A stretch of 64,000 bases of DNA, from the NCBI GenBank assembly GCA_021166775.1, contig JAJPEQ010000013.1, forward strand, positions 682,001-746,000, read 5' to 3'. Positions 10,222 to 20,555 of the stretch are shown piece after piece. How positions within the stretch are numbered: the stretch's first letter is position 1; every line of letters begins with the position of its first letter. The position numbers and the translations under genes are program-made. The notes below the pieces were generated by a model that was given only the letters and a program-made list of their open reading frames with translations, was not told the origin of the DNA and did not search any database. Origin of the DNA: Comamonas sp. (lineage in GTDB: Bacteria; Pseudomonadota; Gammaproteobacteria; Burkholderiales; Burkholderiaceae_C).

Positions 10222-10980
10222 TTATCCCCGGCCGACAAATGGCATTTTTGTTGCCATCACGGTATGAAACAACACGTTGGCCGAAAGCGGCAGCTCAGCC
10301 ATGTGGAGCACCGATTGACCCACGACGTCCACGTCCATCAGAGGTTCATCGGCCAGCACGCCGTGCGCCTGCAAAACACCCTGCGTGAGCTGATGCGCCA
10401 ACGGCGTGTCGGCATTGCCCACATCGATCTGCCCGACGGCGATATCGAAGGCGCGACCATCGAGCGCGGCCGATTTGGTCAAGCCCGTCACCGCATGCTT
10501 GGTGGCGGTGTAGGCGATGGAATGGGGGCGCGGCGCGTGCGCGGAAATCGAGCCGTTGTTGATGATGCGCCCGCCGCGCGGGCTCTGGGCCTTCATGACG
10601 CGAAAGGCGTTCTGGATGCCATAGAACATGCCGCTCAGGTTGACGTTCACGACATGGGTCCATTGCTCCGTGGTCAGCTCTTCCAGCGGCACGGCAGGCG
10701 CACCCGTGCCGGCGTTGTTGAAGAGCAGATCCACGCGCCCGAAGCGTTGCACGGTGGCATCAAAGAGCCTGCGCACCTCGGCGGGGTTGGCCACATCAGT
10801 GGGCACGACAAGCGCACGCTGACCCGCGCCGCCCGCATCCGCGACGGCCTGCAGCGGCCCGGGGCGCCGCCCGGCAAGCGCCACGCTCCAACCGGCCTTC
10901 AGAAACGCCAGCGCCGCGGCGCGGCCGATGCCCGAGCCCGCGCCGGTGACGACGGCGACTTTCCCTGCACCCGTATTCAT
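10222..10980 (-). CDS. Short-chain dehydrogenase/reductase (SDR family)
   Basis: A 252-residue classical SDR. It has the N-terminal cofactor motif TGAGSGIG, the NNAG motif (residues about 88-91), a catalytic serine in NGSIS and the YTATK active-site tetrad (Tyr and Lys). The substrate cannot be read from the sequence. Start ATG 10978-10980 shares one base with the rnr stop (TGATG), so it is coupled to rnr. It is followed after 5 bp by the cytochrome genes. Placing an SDR with periplasmic cytochromes behind rnr is unusual, and whether they share a pathway is unknown. Confidence 0.88.
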   Translation of the reverse strand: MNTGAGKVAVVTGAGSGIGRAAALAFLKAGWSVALAGRRPGPLQAVADAGGAGQRALVVPTDVANPAEVRRLFDATVQRFGRVDLLFNNAGTGAPAVPLEELTTEQWTHVVNVNLSGMFYGIQNAFRVMKAQSPRGGRIINNGSISAHAPRPHSIAYTATKHAVTGLTKSAALDGRAFDIAVGQIDVGNADTPLAHQLTQGVLQAHGVLADEPLMDVDVVGQSVLHMAELPLSANVLFHTVMATKMPFVGRG

Positions 10981-13211
10981 CAGTGTTTCCGCCGCGTTGC
11001 GTGCCGCCCATGTTTGTCGCGAGGGGGCTTGTCCTTGAATTGCTTCTTCTCCGCGTTTTTGGCGGGCTTGCCGCCGCCGGCATCGCGCTTGCCGCCATTG
11101 CCGCCACGCTCTGCCTTCGCCGCGGGTGCCTTGAGCGCCCTGGCATCGCCCGCATCGTCCTGCACCAGGCGGAAATCGATCTTGCGCCCGTCCAGGTCGA
11201 CACGGCTGACCTGCACGCGAAGGCGCGTGCCGACGCCGTAGCGCACGCCGGTGCGCTCGCCGCGCAGTTCCTGGCGCGCCTCGTCGAAGCGGAAATACTC
11301 TGCGCCAAGTTCGGTGATGTGCACCAGCCCCTCGACGTACAGCGTATCGAGCGTCACGAAGATGCCGAAGCTGGTGACGGCGCTGACGATGCCGCCGTAC
11401 TCCTCGCCCAGATGCTCGCGCATGTACTGGCATTTGAGCCAGGCCTCGACGTCGCGGCTGGCCTCGTCCGCGCGGCGCTCGTTGGCGCTGCAGTGCAGAC
11501 CCGCGGCCTCCCAGCCCTGCTGGTCGCGGGGCGCGGCACCCGAACCGGGAGGCGCCTCCTGCCGCCCCTTGGCGGCCCACTGGCGCGCCAGCTTGTGCTG
11601 CGCCTCTCCCGGCATGGGCAGCGGCGGGAGCTGGTACTTCTTGCCCTCCAGAATGGATTTGATGACGCGGTGCACCAGCAGGTCGGGGTAGCGCCGGATC
11701 GGACTCGTGAAGTGCGTGTAGGCCTCGAACGCGAGACCGAAATGCCCGCTGTTGATCGGCGTGTAGATGGCCTGCTGCATGGAACGCAGCAGCATGCTGT
11801 GGATCTGCGCCGCGTCGGGCCGGTCCTTGGTGGCTTCGGCGATCGCCTGGAAGGCACTCGGAGGCGGTTCGTCGGGAAGCTGCGCATGCACGGCCAACGC
11901 CTTGAGATAGCCACGCAGGATCTCGAGCTTTTCCGGCGTCGGCCCTTCGTGCACCCGGTACAGGCAGGCGCGCTTGTTCTCGGCGATGAAGTCGGCCGCG
12001 CAGACGTTGGCTGCCAGCATGGCCTCCTCGATCAAGCGGTGCGCCTCGGTGCGCACGCGCGGCACGATCTTGTCGATGCGGCCGTTGTCGTCGCAGACGA
12101 TCTGGGTCTCGGTGGTTTCAAAATCCACGGCGCCGCGCGCATGACGCTCGGCCAGCAAGGCGCGATACACCTCATACAGATGGAGCAGGTCCTTGACACG
12201 GTCCGCATGGCGGCCCGCCTCGAGGCCCCGGGTGTTGGCCAGGATGGCCGCCACCTCGGTGTACGTCAGGCGGGCGTGACTTTCGATCACCGCGGTGTAG
12301 AACTGATAAGCATGCACCGCACCCTTGCTCGTCACCACCATGTCGCACACCATCGCCAGGCGCGGTACCAGCGGGTTGAGCGAGCACAAGCCGTTGGAGA
12401 GCTTTTCGGGCAGCATGGGCAGCACACGGCGCGGAAAGTACACGCTGGTGGCGCGGTCGTAGGCGTCGGTGTCGATCGCGCCGCCCGAATCGACGTAGTG
12501 GCTCACGTCGGCGATCGCCACCAGCAGACGCCATGCCTTGGCGCGGCCGATGCGCGTGGGTTCGCAGTACACCGCGTCGTCAAAGTCGCGCGCGTCCTCG
12601 CCGTCAATGGTGACAAAACCCACATCGCTCAGATCCACGCGCTGGCGCCAGTCGGCCACGCGCACCGCATCGGGCAAGGCCTGCGTCTGAGCCAGGCATT
12701 CATCGGAGAAGACGTGCGGCACGCCGTACTTGCGCACCGCGATTTCGACCTCCATGCCCGGGTCATCGACCTCGCCGAGCACCTCCACCACCCGGCCCAC
12801 CGGCTGGCCGTACAGCGCGGGCGGCTCGGTAAGCTGCACCACCACCACCTGCCCCACCGAGGCGTTGCCCGTGGCGACCTTGGGAATCATCACATCCTGC
12901 CCGTAACGCTTGTCCTCCGGCGCCACGAGCCAGATGCCGGCTTCGTGCAACAGTCGGCCGATGATGGGCTGCGCCGGTCGTTCGATGATTTCCAGCACCC
13001 GCCCCTCGGGCCGCCCACGCTTGTCCTGACGCACGATACGCACGCGCACCCTGTCCTTGTGCAAGACGGCGCGCATTTCGTTCGGGGGCAGGTAAATGTC
13101 GCCCTCACCGTCGTCACGAATGACAAAACCGTGACCATCGCGGTGACCTTGAACGCTGCCTTCAATTTCTTCGTTGGCGGTGTTCTGAATTTCGTTTTTT
13201 TTGCTATACAA
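10980..13211 (-). CDS. rnr: Ribonuclease R
   Basis: 3'-5' exoribonuclease that degrades structured RNA. The 743 residues comprise an N-terminal cold-shock-type OB region ([23 protein letters not shown]), the RNB catalytic core with the metal-binding segment [14 protein letters not shown], the [12 protein letters not shown] signature, and a C-terminal S1 domain ([26 protein letters not shown]). A basic Lys/Arg/Gly-rich tail follows. The likely start is TTG 13209-13211, supported by AGGAAG 7 nt upstream; there is no ATG nearby. That start lies only 18 bp from the divergent tRNA-Leu gene, so the rnr promoter must lie in or beyond that gene. Confidence 0.95.
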   Translation of the reverse strand: MYSKKNEIQNTANEEIEGSVQGHRDGHGFVIRDDGEGDIYLPPNEMRAVLHKDRVRVRIVRQDKRGRPEGRVLEIIERPAQPIIGRLLHEAGIWLVAPEDKRYGQDVMIPKVATGNASVGQVVVVQLTEPPALYGQPVGRVVEVLGEVDDPGMEVEIAVRKYGVPHVFSDECLAQTQALPDAVRVADWRQRVDLSDVGFVTIDGEDARDFDDAVYCEPTRIGRAKAWRLLVAIADVSHYVDSGGAIDTDAYDRATSVYFPRRVLPMLPEKLSNGLCSLNPLVPRLAMVCDMVVTSKGAVHAYQFYTAVIESHARLTYTEVAAILANTRGLEAGRHADRVKDLLHLYEVYRALLAERHARGAVDFETTETQIVCDDNGRIDKIVPRVRTEAHRLIEEAMLAANVCAADFIAENKRACLYRVHEGPTPEKLEILRGYLKALAVHAQLPDEPPPSAFQAIAEATKDRPDAAQIHSMLLRSMQQAIYTPINSGHFGLAFEAYTHFTSPIRRYPDLLVHRVIKSILEGKKYQLPPLPMPGEAQHKLARQWAAKGRQEAPPGSGAAPRDQQGWEAAGLHCSANERRADEASRDVEAWLKCQYMREHLGEEYGGIVSAVTSFGIFVTLDTLYVEGLVHITELGAEYFRFDEARQELRGERTGVRYGVGTRLRVQVSRVDLDGRKIDFRLVQDDAGDARALKAPAAKAERGGNGGKRDAGGGKPAKNAEKKQFKDKPPRDKHGRHATRRKH

Positions 13212-13212
13212 T
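13205..13212 (+). promoter_or_regulatory. -10 box for tRNA-Leu
   Basis: TATACAAT lies 17 bp upstream of the mature tRNA 5' end on the plus strand and overlaps the TTG start region of divergent rnr. The matching -35 is weak (TTCTGA at 13183-13188, 16 bp away). Confidence 0.5.
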
Positions 13213-13229
13213 CTGCGACTTCCTGAAAT

Positions 13230-13314
<85 letters not shown>

Positions 13315-13350
13315 AGTGTAGAAGAACACTTGGCAATGAAAATGAAAATC

Positions 13351-13381
13351 GGCCGCTTGCTTCACGCAGCGGCCTTTTTTG
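13351..13381 (+). terminator. Terminator after tRNA-Leu
   Basis: GGCCGCT and AGCGGCC form a 7-bp stem with a 10-nt loop, followed by six T residues on the plus strand. It also lies just past the 3' end of the convergent DUF349 gene. Confidence 0.85.
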
Positions 13382-13397
13382 TTGCTGCTGGCGCCAT

Positions 13398-16067
13398 TCA
13401 CTTGCGCAGCAGCACCTTGAGCGTGCCCTGCAGGCGCCGCTCGCTCGCCGGGTCGGCCGCCGCTGCCAGCACCTGCGCCACGTCCTGAACCCAGGTCTGC
13501 AGCGGCGAAGGATCATTGCGGCGCGTCAACAGCTGCAGCTGCAGCGCACGACGCGCCTCATGGTGCTCGGCAGGCGTGGGCACTTCAGCTGCAATTTCCA
13601 GGCGCAGCAGCGCCTCGGGACTGACCGCCACGGGCTCGCTGCTCAGCGCCCGGGCCCATGCGGCATGCGCCGCGGCATTGAACTGACGGCCCAGCTCGCG
13701 CGCGGCGGGCAACAGGGCGGCGTCACGTTTTTCCCAGGCCTGAACCAGGTGTGACAGCGCTTCGCCGTGCGCCTGCGCGGCAAGCTTGCGCAGCGCCCCC
13801 TGGGCCTGCTCCAGCGCATCACGCTGCGCACGGAACGCGGCATCGCCCAGGCGCGGGGCGCGCGGTCCGCGGTCCGCGCCGCCCGGCCGCTCAAAGCGCT
13901 CGGAACCCGGTCGCCGCTGGCGCGGGTCCCTGCGCTCGGGGACTCGCCCTGAAGCGGGCCCGGGTTTGTTGGCGCCCGGCCGGTCGTCGCCCCGCACCGC
14001 CACCACACGCCGCGTCGAAGGCTGTGGCGCCGCCGTCGTTTCGGGAACAGATGAAGGCTCGGATTCATTCGCTATCGAAGGTGCAGCTTCCTGCGCTTGT
14101 CCAGAAAGCGTTTGAGCCTGGTTTTGTTCAGATCTTTCGGTAGCAGCAGGTGACGGCTCACCACGCAGCGCCAGCTGCAGCGCCTGCATGGCCTCCTGGA
14201 TCTTGCCCGCCTCGCCCGAGGCGTTGGCCGCTTCCAGCGCCCTGGATGCATCGAGCACGGCGCGATCATGGGCGCTGAGCTGCGCCGCCACGCGCTCGCG
14301 TTCCTCGCTCTTGCGCGCGAAGGCCTCGTCGATCGGCTTGCGAAACGCGTCCCAGAGCTTCTGCTCCTGGCGGCGCTCGAGCGGCACCGCTTGCGCCAGT
14401 TGCTGCCAGCGCTGCTGCAGCGCCTTGACGGCGTCAATACGCAAAGCCGGAGCCGCCCCCAGGGCGACGGCCTCGTCAATCAGCGCATGGCGCTGCTCGA
14501 GATTGCTCCTTTGCGCGGCGGCCAGAGGCGCGCCCGCCGTGGCGATCGCCTGTTTCCATAGCGGTTGCAGCTCGGTGAAGAGCTTTTCGCCCACATGACC
14601 ACCGGCGCGCCAGCGCTCGCCAAAGTCATGCAGCGCGCGGATGTGGGCCTTCCAGTCGCCCGAGTCCGCATGTGCGCTGGCCCAGGCATGGACCTCTTCG
14701 ATCAGTGCCATGCGCTGCGCCTTGTGCTCCTGCGCCTCAGCGCGGGATTTTTCCAGCCACGCCTCGACCACCTTGTGCGCGGCATTGCACGCTTCGTCGA
14801 ATTTCTTCCAGAGCGCATGGTTGGCCACGGCTCCCTGATCCGCCTGCTTCCATTGCTCGCGCAGCTGGCGCAGCAGTTCCTGCAGCTTGCGCCCGCCCAG
14901 CGCCTGCCCTTCGGGACGGCCCAGCAGGCCTTCGGCCTTGGCCAGAAGTTCCTCGCGTATCTGGTCGGCACTCCAGCGCTGCCAGCCTTCGAGCTCGCCC
15001 GCCGTCACCAGGGCGGCATGCACCCGGGCCTCCAGCGCGGCATCGACGAAGCGGCCATGGCTTTTCCATGCCGCACGCAACTGCGCGGCCGCGCCCACGC
15101 TGGCCTTGCCGTGGCCCTGCGCCGTTTCGGTCTCGAGCTTGGTCAATGCATCGGTCACGGCCTGTACGGCCTGGGCCACACGTTGCGGATCCACCGGCGC
15201 GCGCGTGGGCGTGGGCTCGGCCGCAGCCACCACCTCCCCCCGGGCCGCGCGCAATTCATCGGCCCAAACCGGCACGGAAGGCAAGGGGGCCTTGACGTCC
15301 TCGCTGGCCGCGGCGGCCTGCGTCAGCGCCGCGCCAAACGCCTCCCAGACGAGACCCAGCTGCGTCTGCGCCGCTTCCAGCTGCGGCGGGAAACGCAGAT
15401 CCACGCTCGGCCAGATCACGTCCTGCGTAATCACCCCGGCCTGCGCGCGCCAGTGCGCCACGTCTTCGGACAAGGCCTGAAACGCCGCCTGCGCGTCGCG
15501 CCAGGATTTGGTGGAGAGCACCTCGATGCGCTGCGCCATCAGCACCGCCGCCTCGCGCTGCACCTGCACGCGATGCTGCAGGTCTTCCACGGCCTTCACG
15601 CGCTCGGCCAGCTGGCCCTTGAGCGTTTGTAGGGGCTCGCGCGACAGCGGCGCACCGGCCTTGGCCGCGTCGCGCTGCCAGGCCAGCGCATCCGCAATGT
15701 TCAGGCGCGGGGCCGCCAGCAGCGCCTGCGCTTTCGCCGCCCAATCGGCGGCAATGGCTTCCTGCGCCACCGCCCGGCGCAGTTCGTCCAGGCGCTCGCG
15801 GATCGCCTTGGCCGCGCCCTTGTCGCGCGCGCTCAGCTCCTTGAACACCTCCTGCAGCTGAGCCACGGAGGGGTCACTGGCAAGCCAGTCGCGGATGCGC
15901 GCCGCGCGTTCACCAGAGGTGGCCGCGGAGAAGGCTCCACCCGTGAGGGCATCCAGCGGATGCGTGACAGCGGGCTTGCCGCTTGTTGCAGTGGCTTCAG
16001 GCTCGGGTGCGGGGCTGGAGTTAGAAAAGGGAAACATGAATGGCAAAGCGAAAAAATCGGATGGCAC
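13398..16067 (-). CDS. DUF349 domain-containing protein
   Basis: A large (up to 889 residues) Ala/Gln/Glu-rich helical protein with repeated DUF349-type segments such as AELQPLWKQAI, RWQQLAQAVPLERRQEQKLWDAFR and ARKSEERERVAAQLSAHD. The family is cytoplasmic, coiled-coil-like and of unknown biochemical function. Translation probably starts at GTG 16065-16067, because GAGGGTGG lies 5 nt upstream; ATG 16035-16037 (MFPFSNSS) is an alternative without a visible Shine-Dalgarno. Residues about 645-665 (QAQTLSGQAQEAAPSIANES) come from an in-frame copy of the palindromic repeat. An Arg/Gly/Pro-rich low-complexity stretch follows. It is convergent with tRNA-Leu and appears monocistronic. Confidence 0.85.
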   Translation of the reverse strand: MPSDFFALPFMFPFSNSSPAPEPEATATSGKPAVTHPLDALTGGAFSAATSGERAARIRDWLASDPSVAQLQEVFKELSARDKGAAKAIRERLDELRRAVAQEAIAADWAAKAQALLAAPRLNIADALAWQRDAAKAGAPLSREPLQTLKGQLAERVKAVEDLQHRVQVQREAAVLMAQRIEVLSTKSWRDAQAAFQALSEDVAHWRAQAGVITQDVIWPSVDLRFPPQLEAAQTQLGLVWEAFGAALTQAAAASEDVKAPLPSVPVWADELRAARGEVVAAAEPTPTRAPVDPQRVAQAVQAVTDALTKLETETAQGHGKASVGAAAQLRAAWKSHGRFVDAALEARVHAALVTAGELEGWQRWSADQIREELLAKAEGLLGRPEGQALGGRKLQELLRQLREQWKQADQGAVANHALWKKFDEACNAAHKVVEAWLEKSRAEAQEHKAQRMALIEEVHAWASAHADSGDWKAHIRALHDFGERWRAGGHVGEKLFTELQPLWKQAIATAGAPLAAAQRSNLEQRHALIDEAVALGAAPALRIDAVKALQQRWQQLAQAVPLERRQEQKLWDAFRKPIDEAFARKSEERERVAAQLSAHDRAVLDASRALEAANASGEAGKIQEAMQALQLALRGEPSPAATERSEQNQAQTLSGQAQEAAPSIANESEPSSVPETTAAPQPSTRRVVAVRGDDRPGANKPGPASGRVPERRDPRQRRPGSERFERPGGADRGPRAPRLGDAAFRAQRDALEQAQGALRKLAAQAHGEALSHLVQAWEKRDAALLPAARELGRQFNAAAHAAWARALSSEPVAVSPEALLRLEIAAEVPTPAEHHEARRALQLQLLTRRNDPSPLQTWVQDVAQVLAAAADPASERRLQGTLKVLLRK
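14071..14132 (-). repeat. Palindromic repeat, copy I (in-frame inside DUF349 gene)
   Basis: In the gene's sense direction it contains the features of the family: AACAAAACCAGGCTCAAACGC, then TTTCTGGACAAGCGC and an AGCT end. It encodes QNQAQTLSGQAQEAA and preserves the reading frame. The ends are more diverged than in copies A to C. Confidence 0.55.
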
Positions 16068-16152
16068 GCGCCACCCTCATCCCGCCACGCAATGCGCGTG
16101 AGCAGACAAGGGGGCTATTGTGGCGTGGTTTGCGGCCCACGCCGCACAAGCG

Positions 16153-19100
16153 TCAATCGACCGCCAGCTCCAGCTGCACGTGCGGCACGCCGTCCTGGCC
16201 GCGCCCGGCCGACGAGGTGAGCTTGCTGGCACCAATGAAAAGGCGGTCCATGGGAACGTTCCGAGCCGCGAGATAATCACGCACGGCCACGCTGCGCGCC
16301 AGTGCCAACTGCTGCATGGCATCGTCGGATACGGCGATGCTGGAGAGTAACAGCTTTTCCATGTCCGCCTGGGGAATGTCCTTGGCGAAGCCGATTACGT
16401 TGCGCGGCTTCTTGATGTTGTCCGCGCGCTGGTAGACGCGCTTGAGCAGCACCGCGTAGTCATCGTCGCCCACCTGTGTGACCTGGGTCGCGTCCTGCCC
16501 GGCCCGCACCGCTTCGCGGCGCTTTTCGGCCAGCAGCATGTCCATGAGGCGTTCATGCTTGTAGCCCTGCAGTTCCGAATCCGGGTTGGCCCAGCCCACC
16601 ACCGTGGCCTTGAGCGCCGGCCGGTCGGCCAGCGCCCGGGCGATGGCGTCCAACTGCTCGAGCGCCTGGGCCGAGAGCGCGCTGCTGCCAGGGTCAAAGA
16701 TGACATTGCCCGACTCGTCACCACCGCCGAAGGCACGGGCCAGCAGCGAAAACGGCGCGGTGACCGCCTTCATGATGAGGTTGCCAATCACTCTCATGAT
16801 CACCGGCCCGAGGCTGAAATCCGGGTCGTTGAGCGAGCCGCTGATGGGCAGGTCCACGTCGATCACGCCATTGCGGTCGGCCAGCAGCGCCACGGCCAGA
16901 CGCACCGGCAGGCTGTTGGGGGCGCCGCTGACTTCGTCGCCGAATGCGAGCTGCTTGAGCACGAGCTTGTTGCTCGCCGTCAATTGCCCGTCGGGCAGCA
17001 CCTTGTAGGTCACGTCCACGCTGAGCTTGCCGCGCTCGATGCCGTGACCGGCGTATTTCACGCTGTAGGGCGACAGCGGGGGCAGCTCCAGATCGCGCAT
17101 GTGCCCCTCGATGTCGAGCGCCAGCGGCTTGGACAGCGGATTGATCTGTCCGGAGATGTTCAGCGTGGCCGTTCCCTGCGCCCTGCCCTTGAGCTCGAGC
17201 TGTGCCATTTGCGGCGCCGCGCCCGCCGCCGAGGCTTCGGATGAAAACGCGCTCAGCCCGCCCGTGAGTTCGGTCAGGTTGGCCGAGTAGTTGGGCTTGA
17301 TGAAGTGATCCGTGAAATCCACGGTGCCATTGACCAGCGCCACCGGTCCGAAGTGGATGCGCGGCGCCACGGCACCGTCATCGGCCTGCGGACTCGGCGC
17401 TGCAGCCGTCGGCCCGGCTGCATCGGCGCTGGCGGCCCGGCCGATATCCTGCAGATTGATGCGGCCGTTTTCCTGCACGATCACGCGGGCGAAAAAATCC
17501 GTGAGCGCCGTCTCGCGCACATCCAGCGCCAGCGGTTGCCGTGGTTGCAGCGCGAGCGACAGGCCGCGCAGCGACAGGGTCTTCCAGCGCAGCAGGTCGG
17601 CGCCCGGCTGTTCGCCGTTTCCGATATCGGGCTCATCCGCGCCTGCGCGCGGCTTGAGGCGCACCTGCACATCCCCGAGCGCCGCGTCGCCCTGCACGCC
17701 CACGCTCAGGCCCTCCCCGGCTTGAGCCAGGTTCACATCCCCCGAAAAATCGCCGTCGGCACGCAACACGTCCACGTTCAGTTCGTCGGGCAGATAGGCC
17801 TGCACCACCTGCAGCGGGAGATTTCTGGCTCGCAGGCTGCCCTTCACGCGCACTTCGGGTGCCAGCCCGACGGAGCCGTCCCAGTTCAGCTGCCCGGGAT
17901 CGGCCTTGCCCGCGCCCACGCGGGCCTGCACACGCAGGCCGAACGCGGGCAGGCGGCCGTCGTCCCACGTCAGGTCGTGCGCATCCGCACGCAGTGCCGA
18001 GACATTGAGCGAGACGGGGCTGCGCGCGCCCGCATCACGCCATGCCACGGTGCCTTCCTTGAGCTGCACCTCTCGCACCGACGCACTCCACGGGGCGGAA
18101 TCACCTTGGGAACGGGTCTGCCCGGCGGGCGCTGGCACCCGCCAGTCATCGAACATCCAGGCGCCCGCCTTGTCGCGCTCGACCAGCACCTGAGGCCCCG
18201 TCAGCGCCACGTGCCCCACCTGCACCTGATGGCGGCGCAGATCAATGGTGGCATCGGCCACCTCCAGCTGCCTGAGCGCCAGCTGCTCATCGGCTGGCGC
18301 ATTGACCACGCCGGCCTGCCTGAGCGTGGCACAGCCCTTGCGCGTTGCGCATGAGACACTCACCTGGCTCAGCTGCAGCTGCTGCAGCCTGAGCGTGAGC
18401 GCATCCCCCTGCAGCGCCAGGTCGGCCTTGACGTCCAGCGTGCCCGACACCGCCGGCCGGATGTACTGCGCCAGGTACGGCGCGGCGAGCGCCAGGGAAA
18501 CGCCACTGGCGCTGGCCGAGGCCTGCACGGCACTGTCCGAGGCCTGCCCCTGCACTTCGATGGATGACGGCTCCCCGCTTGCCGCGCCACCGCCAAGGCG
18601 CAGTGTCGAGCTGAACCGCGCCGGCCGGTCGGACGGCCAGACGGCGCCGTGCACTTGCGCCTGCCAGTCGCGCACCTGCCAGGTGGCCTCGGCCGCGGCC
18701 CCGCGCAGGCTCTGGTCGTGCCAGTCCAGCGCGCCATCGGTCATCGCGAACTGTCCGAGGGCAAATTTCCATGCAGCCGCGGACGAAGTCGTTGCCTTCG
18801 GCTCCGGTTGCGCCGCCAGCCCCCGTGCGTGGCCCGGCAGCGGCACGCTCCCCGACGCATCGCGCAGCAGGTCAACATGCGGCGCCTTCAGCTCAATGGA
18901 CGCGATCTCCACCTGCCGCTCCAAGGGGCGAACATCGCCCAGCGTGACCTTCAAGGCGTCGAACGCGAGCCATTTCCGGCCTTGCGCGTCGGACAAGCCC
19001 GCATCTTCAAGCTGCATGCTCCCTGAGAGCTTGATCTCGGGGGCATGGGCCTGCTCGGAAAAATCCAGCCCGAGATCGGCGTTGAACTTCGCCGAATCCA

Positions 19101-19860
19101 GTTTCACCCCCAGGGACGCGGGGATGTAGGCCGCCAGTGGCGCAAGGTCGAAATCCCGGATCCGCAGGCGCACCTGTGCCTGGTGAGTCTCGGCAAACGG
19201 CGTCGCCTCGGCCGACGTATCAAAGGCACTTCCATCCAGTTCGAAGGCGAGCCTGGGCAAGACCTTGACCTCGCGATCGGCGGGCAGGTTGCTCAGGAAG
19301 GGCAGATCCAGGGTGAGGCCGCGCAGTGCATGCTTCACATGCACCGTCTCATCATCAAAATCCACCGCGCCCCCCCGCAGCTGCACGTTGTAGAGCGCAA
19401 AGCGCAGGGGCGGCTGCTCGCCCGGGCCTCCGCGGCCTGCGACGCGCTGCGCGACATCGTCGACATCGAAGGTGCCGGGTGCGGTTTGCGCCAGCCGCAG
19501 CACGGGGTCGTCGATCTGCAGTGCATCGATCACAGGCGCAAGCCGCCACAGGGACTGCACCGTCATATTGACGTAAATGCGCGCAACCTGCAGTTGCGGC
19601 GCCTTTCCCGAAAGACCGGCCACGGCCACATCGCGCACCATGAGTTCCAGCGTCCACGGATTGAACGTGACCCGGGCCACCGTCACGGGCCGCCCGAGCA
19701 TTGCGGAGCCCTGCTTTTGCAACTGCGACCGCACGATGGGCGGCACGGCAAGCCAGGCCAGGACATAGAGCAGCACGACGACCGCAGCCGACCACCCCGC
19801 GCGACGCACTCCGATGGCGTGCGCCACCAACCAGCTCCTGAGCTGCATCAAACCACCCAT
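16153..19860 (-). CDS. DUF748 (AsmA-like) envelope protein with OmpA-like C-terminal region
   Basis: About 1235 residues from ATG 19858-19860 (MGGLMQLRSW); ATG 19846-19848 (MQLRSW) is equally possible, and the open frame up to 20061 crosses the leader hairpins. An N-terminal membrane anchor lies near residues 20-42 (AAVVVLLYVLAWLAVPPIV). It is followed by long beta-rich DUF748/AsmA-type repeats (LELMVRDVAVAGLSGKAPQLQVARI; VDFTDHFIKPNYSANLTELTGG). The C-terminal 200 residues contain VIFDPGSSALSAQALEQLDAIA and a VVGWANPDS segment resembling OmpA-like peptidoglycan-binding domains. AsmA relatives are implicated in lipid transport or outer-membrane assembly. No partner gene is adjacent. Confidence 0.85.
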   Translation of the reverse strand: MGGLMQLRSWLVAHAIGVRRAGWSAAVVVLLYVLAWLAVPPIVRSQLQKQGSAMLGRPVTVARVTFNPWTLELMVRDVAVAGLSGKAPQLQVARIYVNMTVQSLWRLAPVIDALQIDDPVLRLAQTAPGTFDVDDVAQRVAGRGGPGEQPPLRFALYNVQLRGGAVDFDDETVHVKHALRGLTLDLPFLSNLPADREVKVLPRLAFELDGSAFDTSAEATPFAETHQAQVRLRIRDFDLAPLAAYIPASLGVKLDSAKFNADLGLDFSEQAHAPEIKLSGSMQLEDAGLSDAQGRKWLAFDALKVTLGDVRPLERQVEIASIELKAPHVDLLRDASGSVPLPGHARGLAAQPEPKATTSSAAAWKFALGQFAMTDGALDWHDQSLRGAAAEATWQVRDWQAQVHGAVWPSDRPARFSSTLRLGGGAASGEPSSIEVQGQASDSAVQASASASGVSLALAAPYLAQYIRPAVSGTLDVKADLALQGDALTLRLQQLQLSQVSVSCATRKGCATLRQAGVVNAPADEQLALRQLEVADATIDLRRHQVQVGHVALTGPQVLVERDKAGAWMFDDWRVPAPAGQTRSQGDSAPWSASVREVQLKEGTVAWRDAGARSPVSLNVSALRADAHDLTWDDGRLPAFGLRVQARVGAGKADPGQLNWDGSVGLAPEVRVKGSLRARNLPLQVVQAYLPDELNVDVLRADGDFSGDVNLAQAGEGLSVGVQGDAALGDVQVRLKPRAGADEPDIGNGEQPGADLLRWKTLSLRGLSLALQPRQPLALDVRETALTDFFARVIVQENGRINLQDIGRAASADAAGPTAAAPSPQADDGAVAPRIHFGPVALVNGTVDFTDHFIKPNYSANLTELTGGLSAFSSEASAAGAAPQMAQLELKGRAQGTATLNISGQINPLSKPLALDIEGHMRDLELPPLSPYSVKYAGHGIERGKLSVDVTYKVLPDGQLTASNKLVLKQLAFGDEVSGAPNSLPVRLAVALLADRNGVIDVDLPISGSLNDPDFSLGPVIMRVIGNLIMKAVTAPFSLLARAFGGGDESGNVIFDPGSSALSAQALEQLDAIARALADRPALKATVVGWANPDSELQGYKHERLMDMLLAEKRREAVRAGQDATQVTQVGDDDYAVLLKRVYQRADNIKKPRNVIGFAKDIPQADMEKLLLSSIAVSDDAMQQLALARSVAVRDYLAARNVPMDRLFIGASKLTSSAGRGQDGVPHVQLELAVD

Positions 19861-19924
19861 CCCGCGACAAAGCGGAAATTGTGCACGCCAGATCGCAAAG
19901 CAAATGGCAACAATTGCAATAGAA

Positions 19925-20160
19925 AGCCCGGCGGCGGGGGAGCCCCGAGCGCCGGGCTTGATGGCAGGCATGACAGCCCGTCCACCCTGGGTACCCCGGA
20001 GATTGCTGTCCGGCGTACCGGAGGCAAATGATTGCCTCCTTTGGGGCCCCGCAGCGTGCACACAGCGGCCTGGCTGACGCTTCGCGCTTCGCCCGCCACA
20101 GGTACGCGCCCCGAAGCAGATACCTGCGTCGTGCAGGCGAGACTACCTTATCAGGTTTGA
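19925..20160 (-). ncRNA. Candidate structured leader RNA or small RNA upstream of the DUF748 gene
   Basis: On the minus strand this 235-bp stretch contains several perfect inverted repeats. GGAGGCAA/TTGCCTCC (20020-20039) has a 4-nt loop. GCGTACC (near 20101-20107) pairs with GGTACGC just outside that hairpin, enclosing it in a longer helix. A final 9-bp stem, AGCCCGGCG/CGCCGGGCT (19925-19958), is followed by TTCTATT like a weak terminator. The terminator-like stem ends about 65 nt before the DUF748 start. An extended -10 (TGATAAGGT) lies at about 20144-20152. I could not match it to a riboswitch or small-RNA family that I know. Confidence 0.35.
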
Positions 20161-20329
20161 GGCGGCATGGCCATGGGGGCGTTGCAATTTGCAATGCCTT
20201 GCGAGCAGTGTTGCATCTGCAAAATTACTCTGAGATTTCTGACCACGCAGGTCGGCTGCGACCAGAAAATTTCCATGCAAACCGCATTATTTTAATTATT
20301 TTTTTATCTTATATTTTAATTTTTTAGTA
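20161..20329. other. Non-coding intergenic region with AT-rich tract
   Basis: No supportable gene. The first half has ordinary composition; 20283-20330 is almost pure A/T with long T runs, in sharp contrast to its surroundings. It lies directly upstream of the transglycosylase promoter and could act as an UP element or as a silencer-binding site (inference). Confidence 0.4.
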
Positions 20330-20359
20330 TTGACTTGGTATTTGGAGACTCCATAGAAT
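20330..20359 (+). promoter_or_regulatory. Sigma-70 promoter for the lytic transglycosylase gene
   Basis: TTGACT (20330-20335) and TAGAAT (20354-20359) are separated by 18 bp, directly after the AT-rich tract. The 5' UTR would be about 190 nt and contains a CCGGAC/GTCCGG hairpin near 20474-20490. Confidence 0.65.
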
Positions 20360-20555
20360 CCGCCCAATTCCACGAAAAGTCAGTACAAACCCTTATCACC
20401 GCAGGCGCCATCCATCGCATCGGCACGATCCGAACGCGTCGATTCCCTTCCGAACAGCCTGGATGGCGTAACGCCGGACCGTGTGTCCGGTCCCACAAAG
20501 CGGATCTGCTCGATTCGGACAGATGGCAGACCGCCCCAAACCGAAAGGGTCCTCC

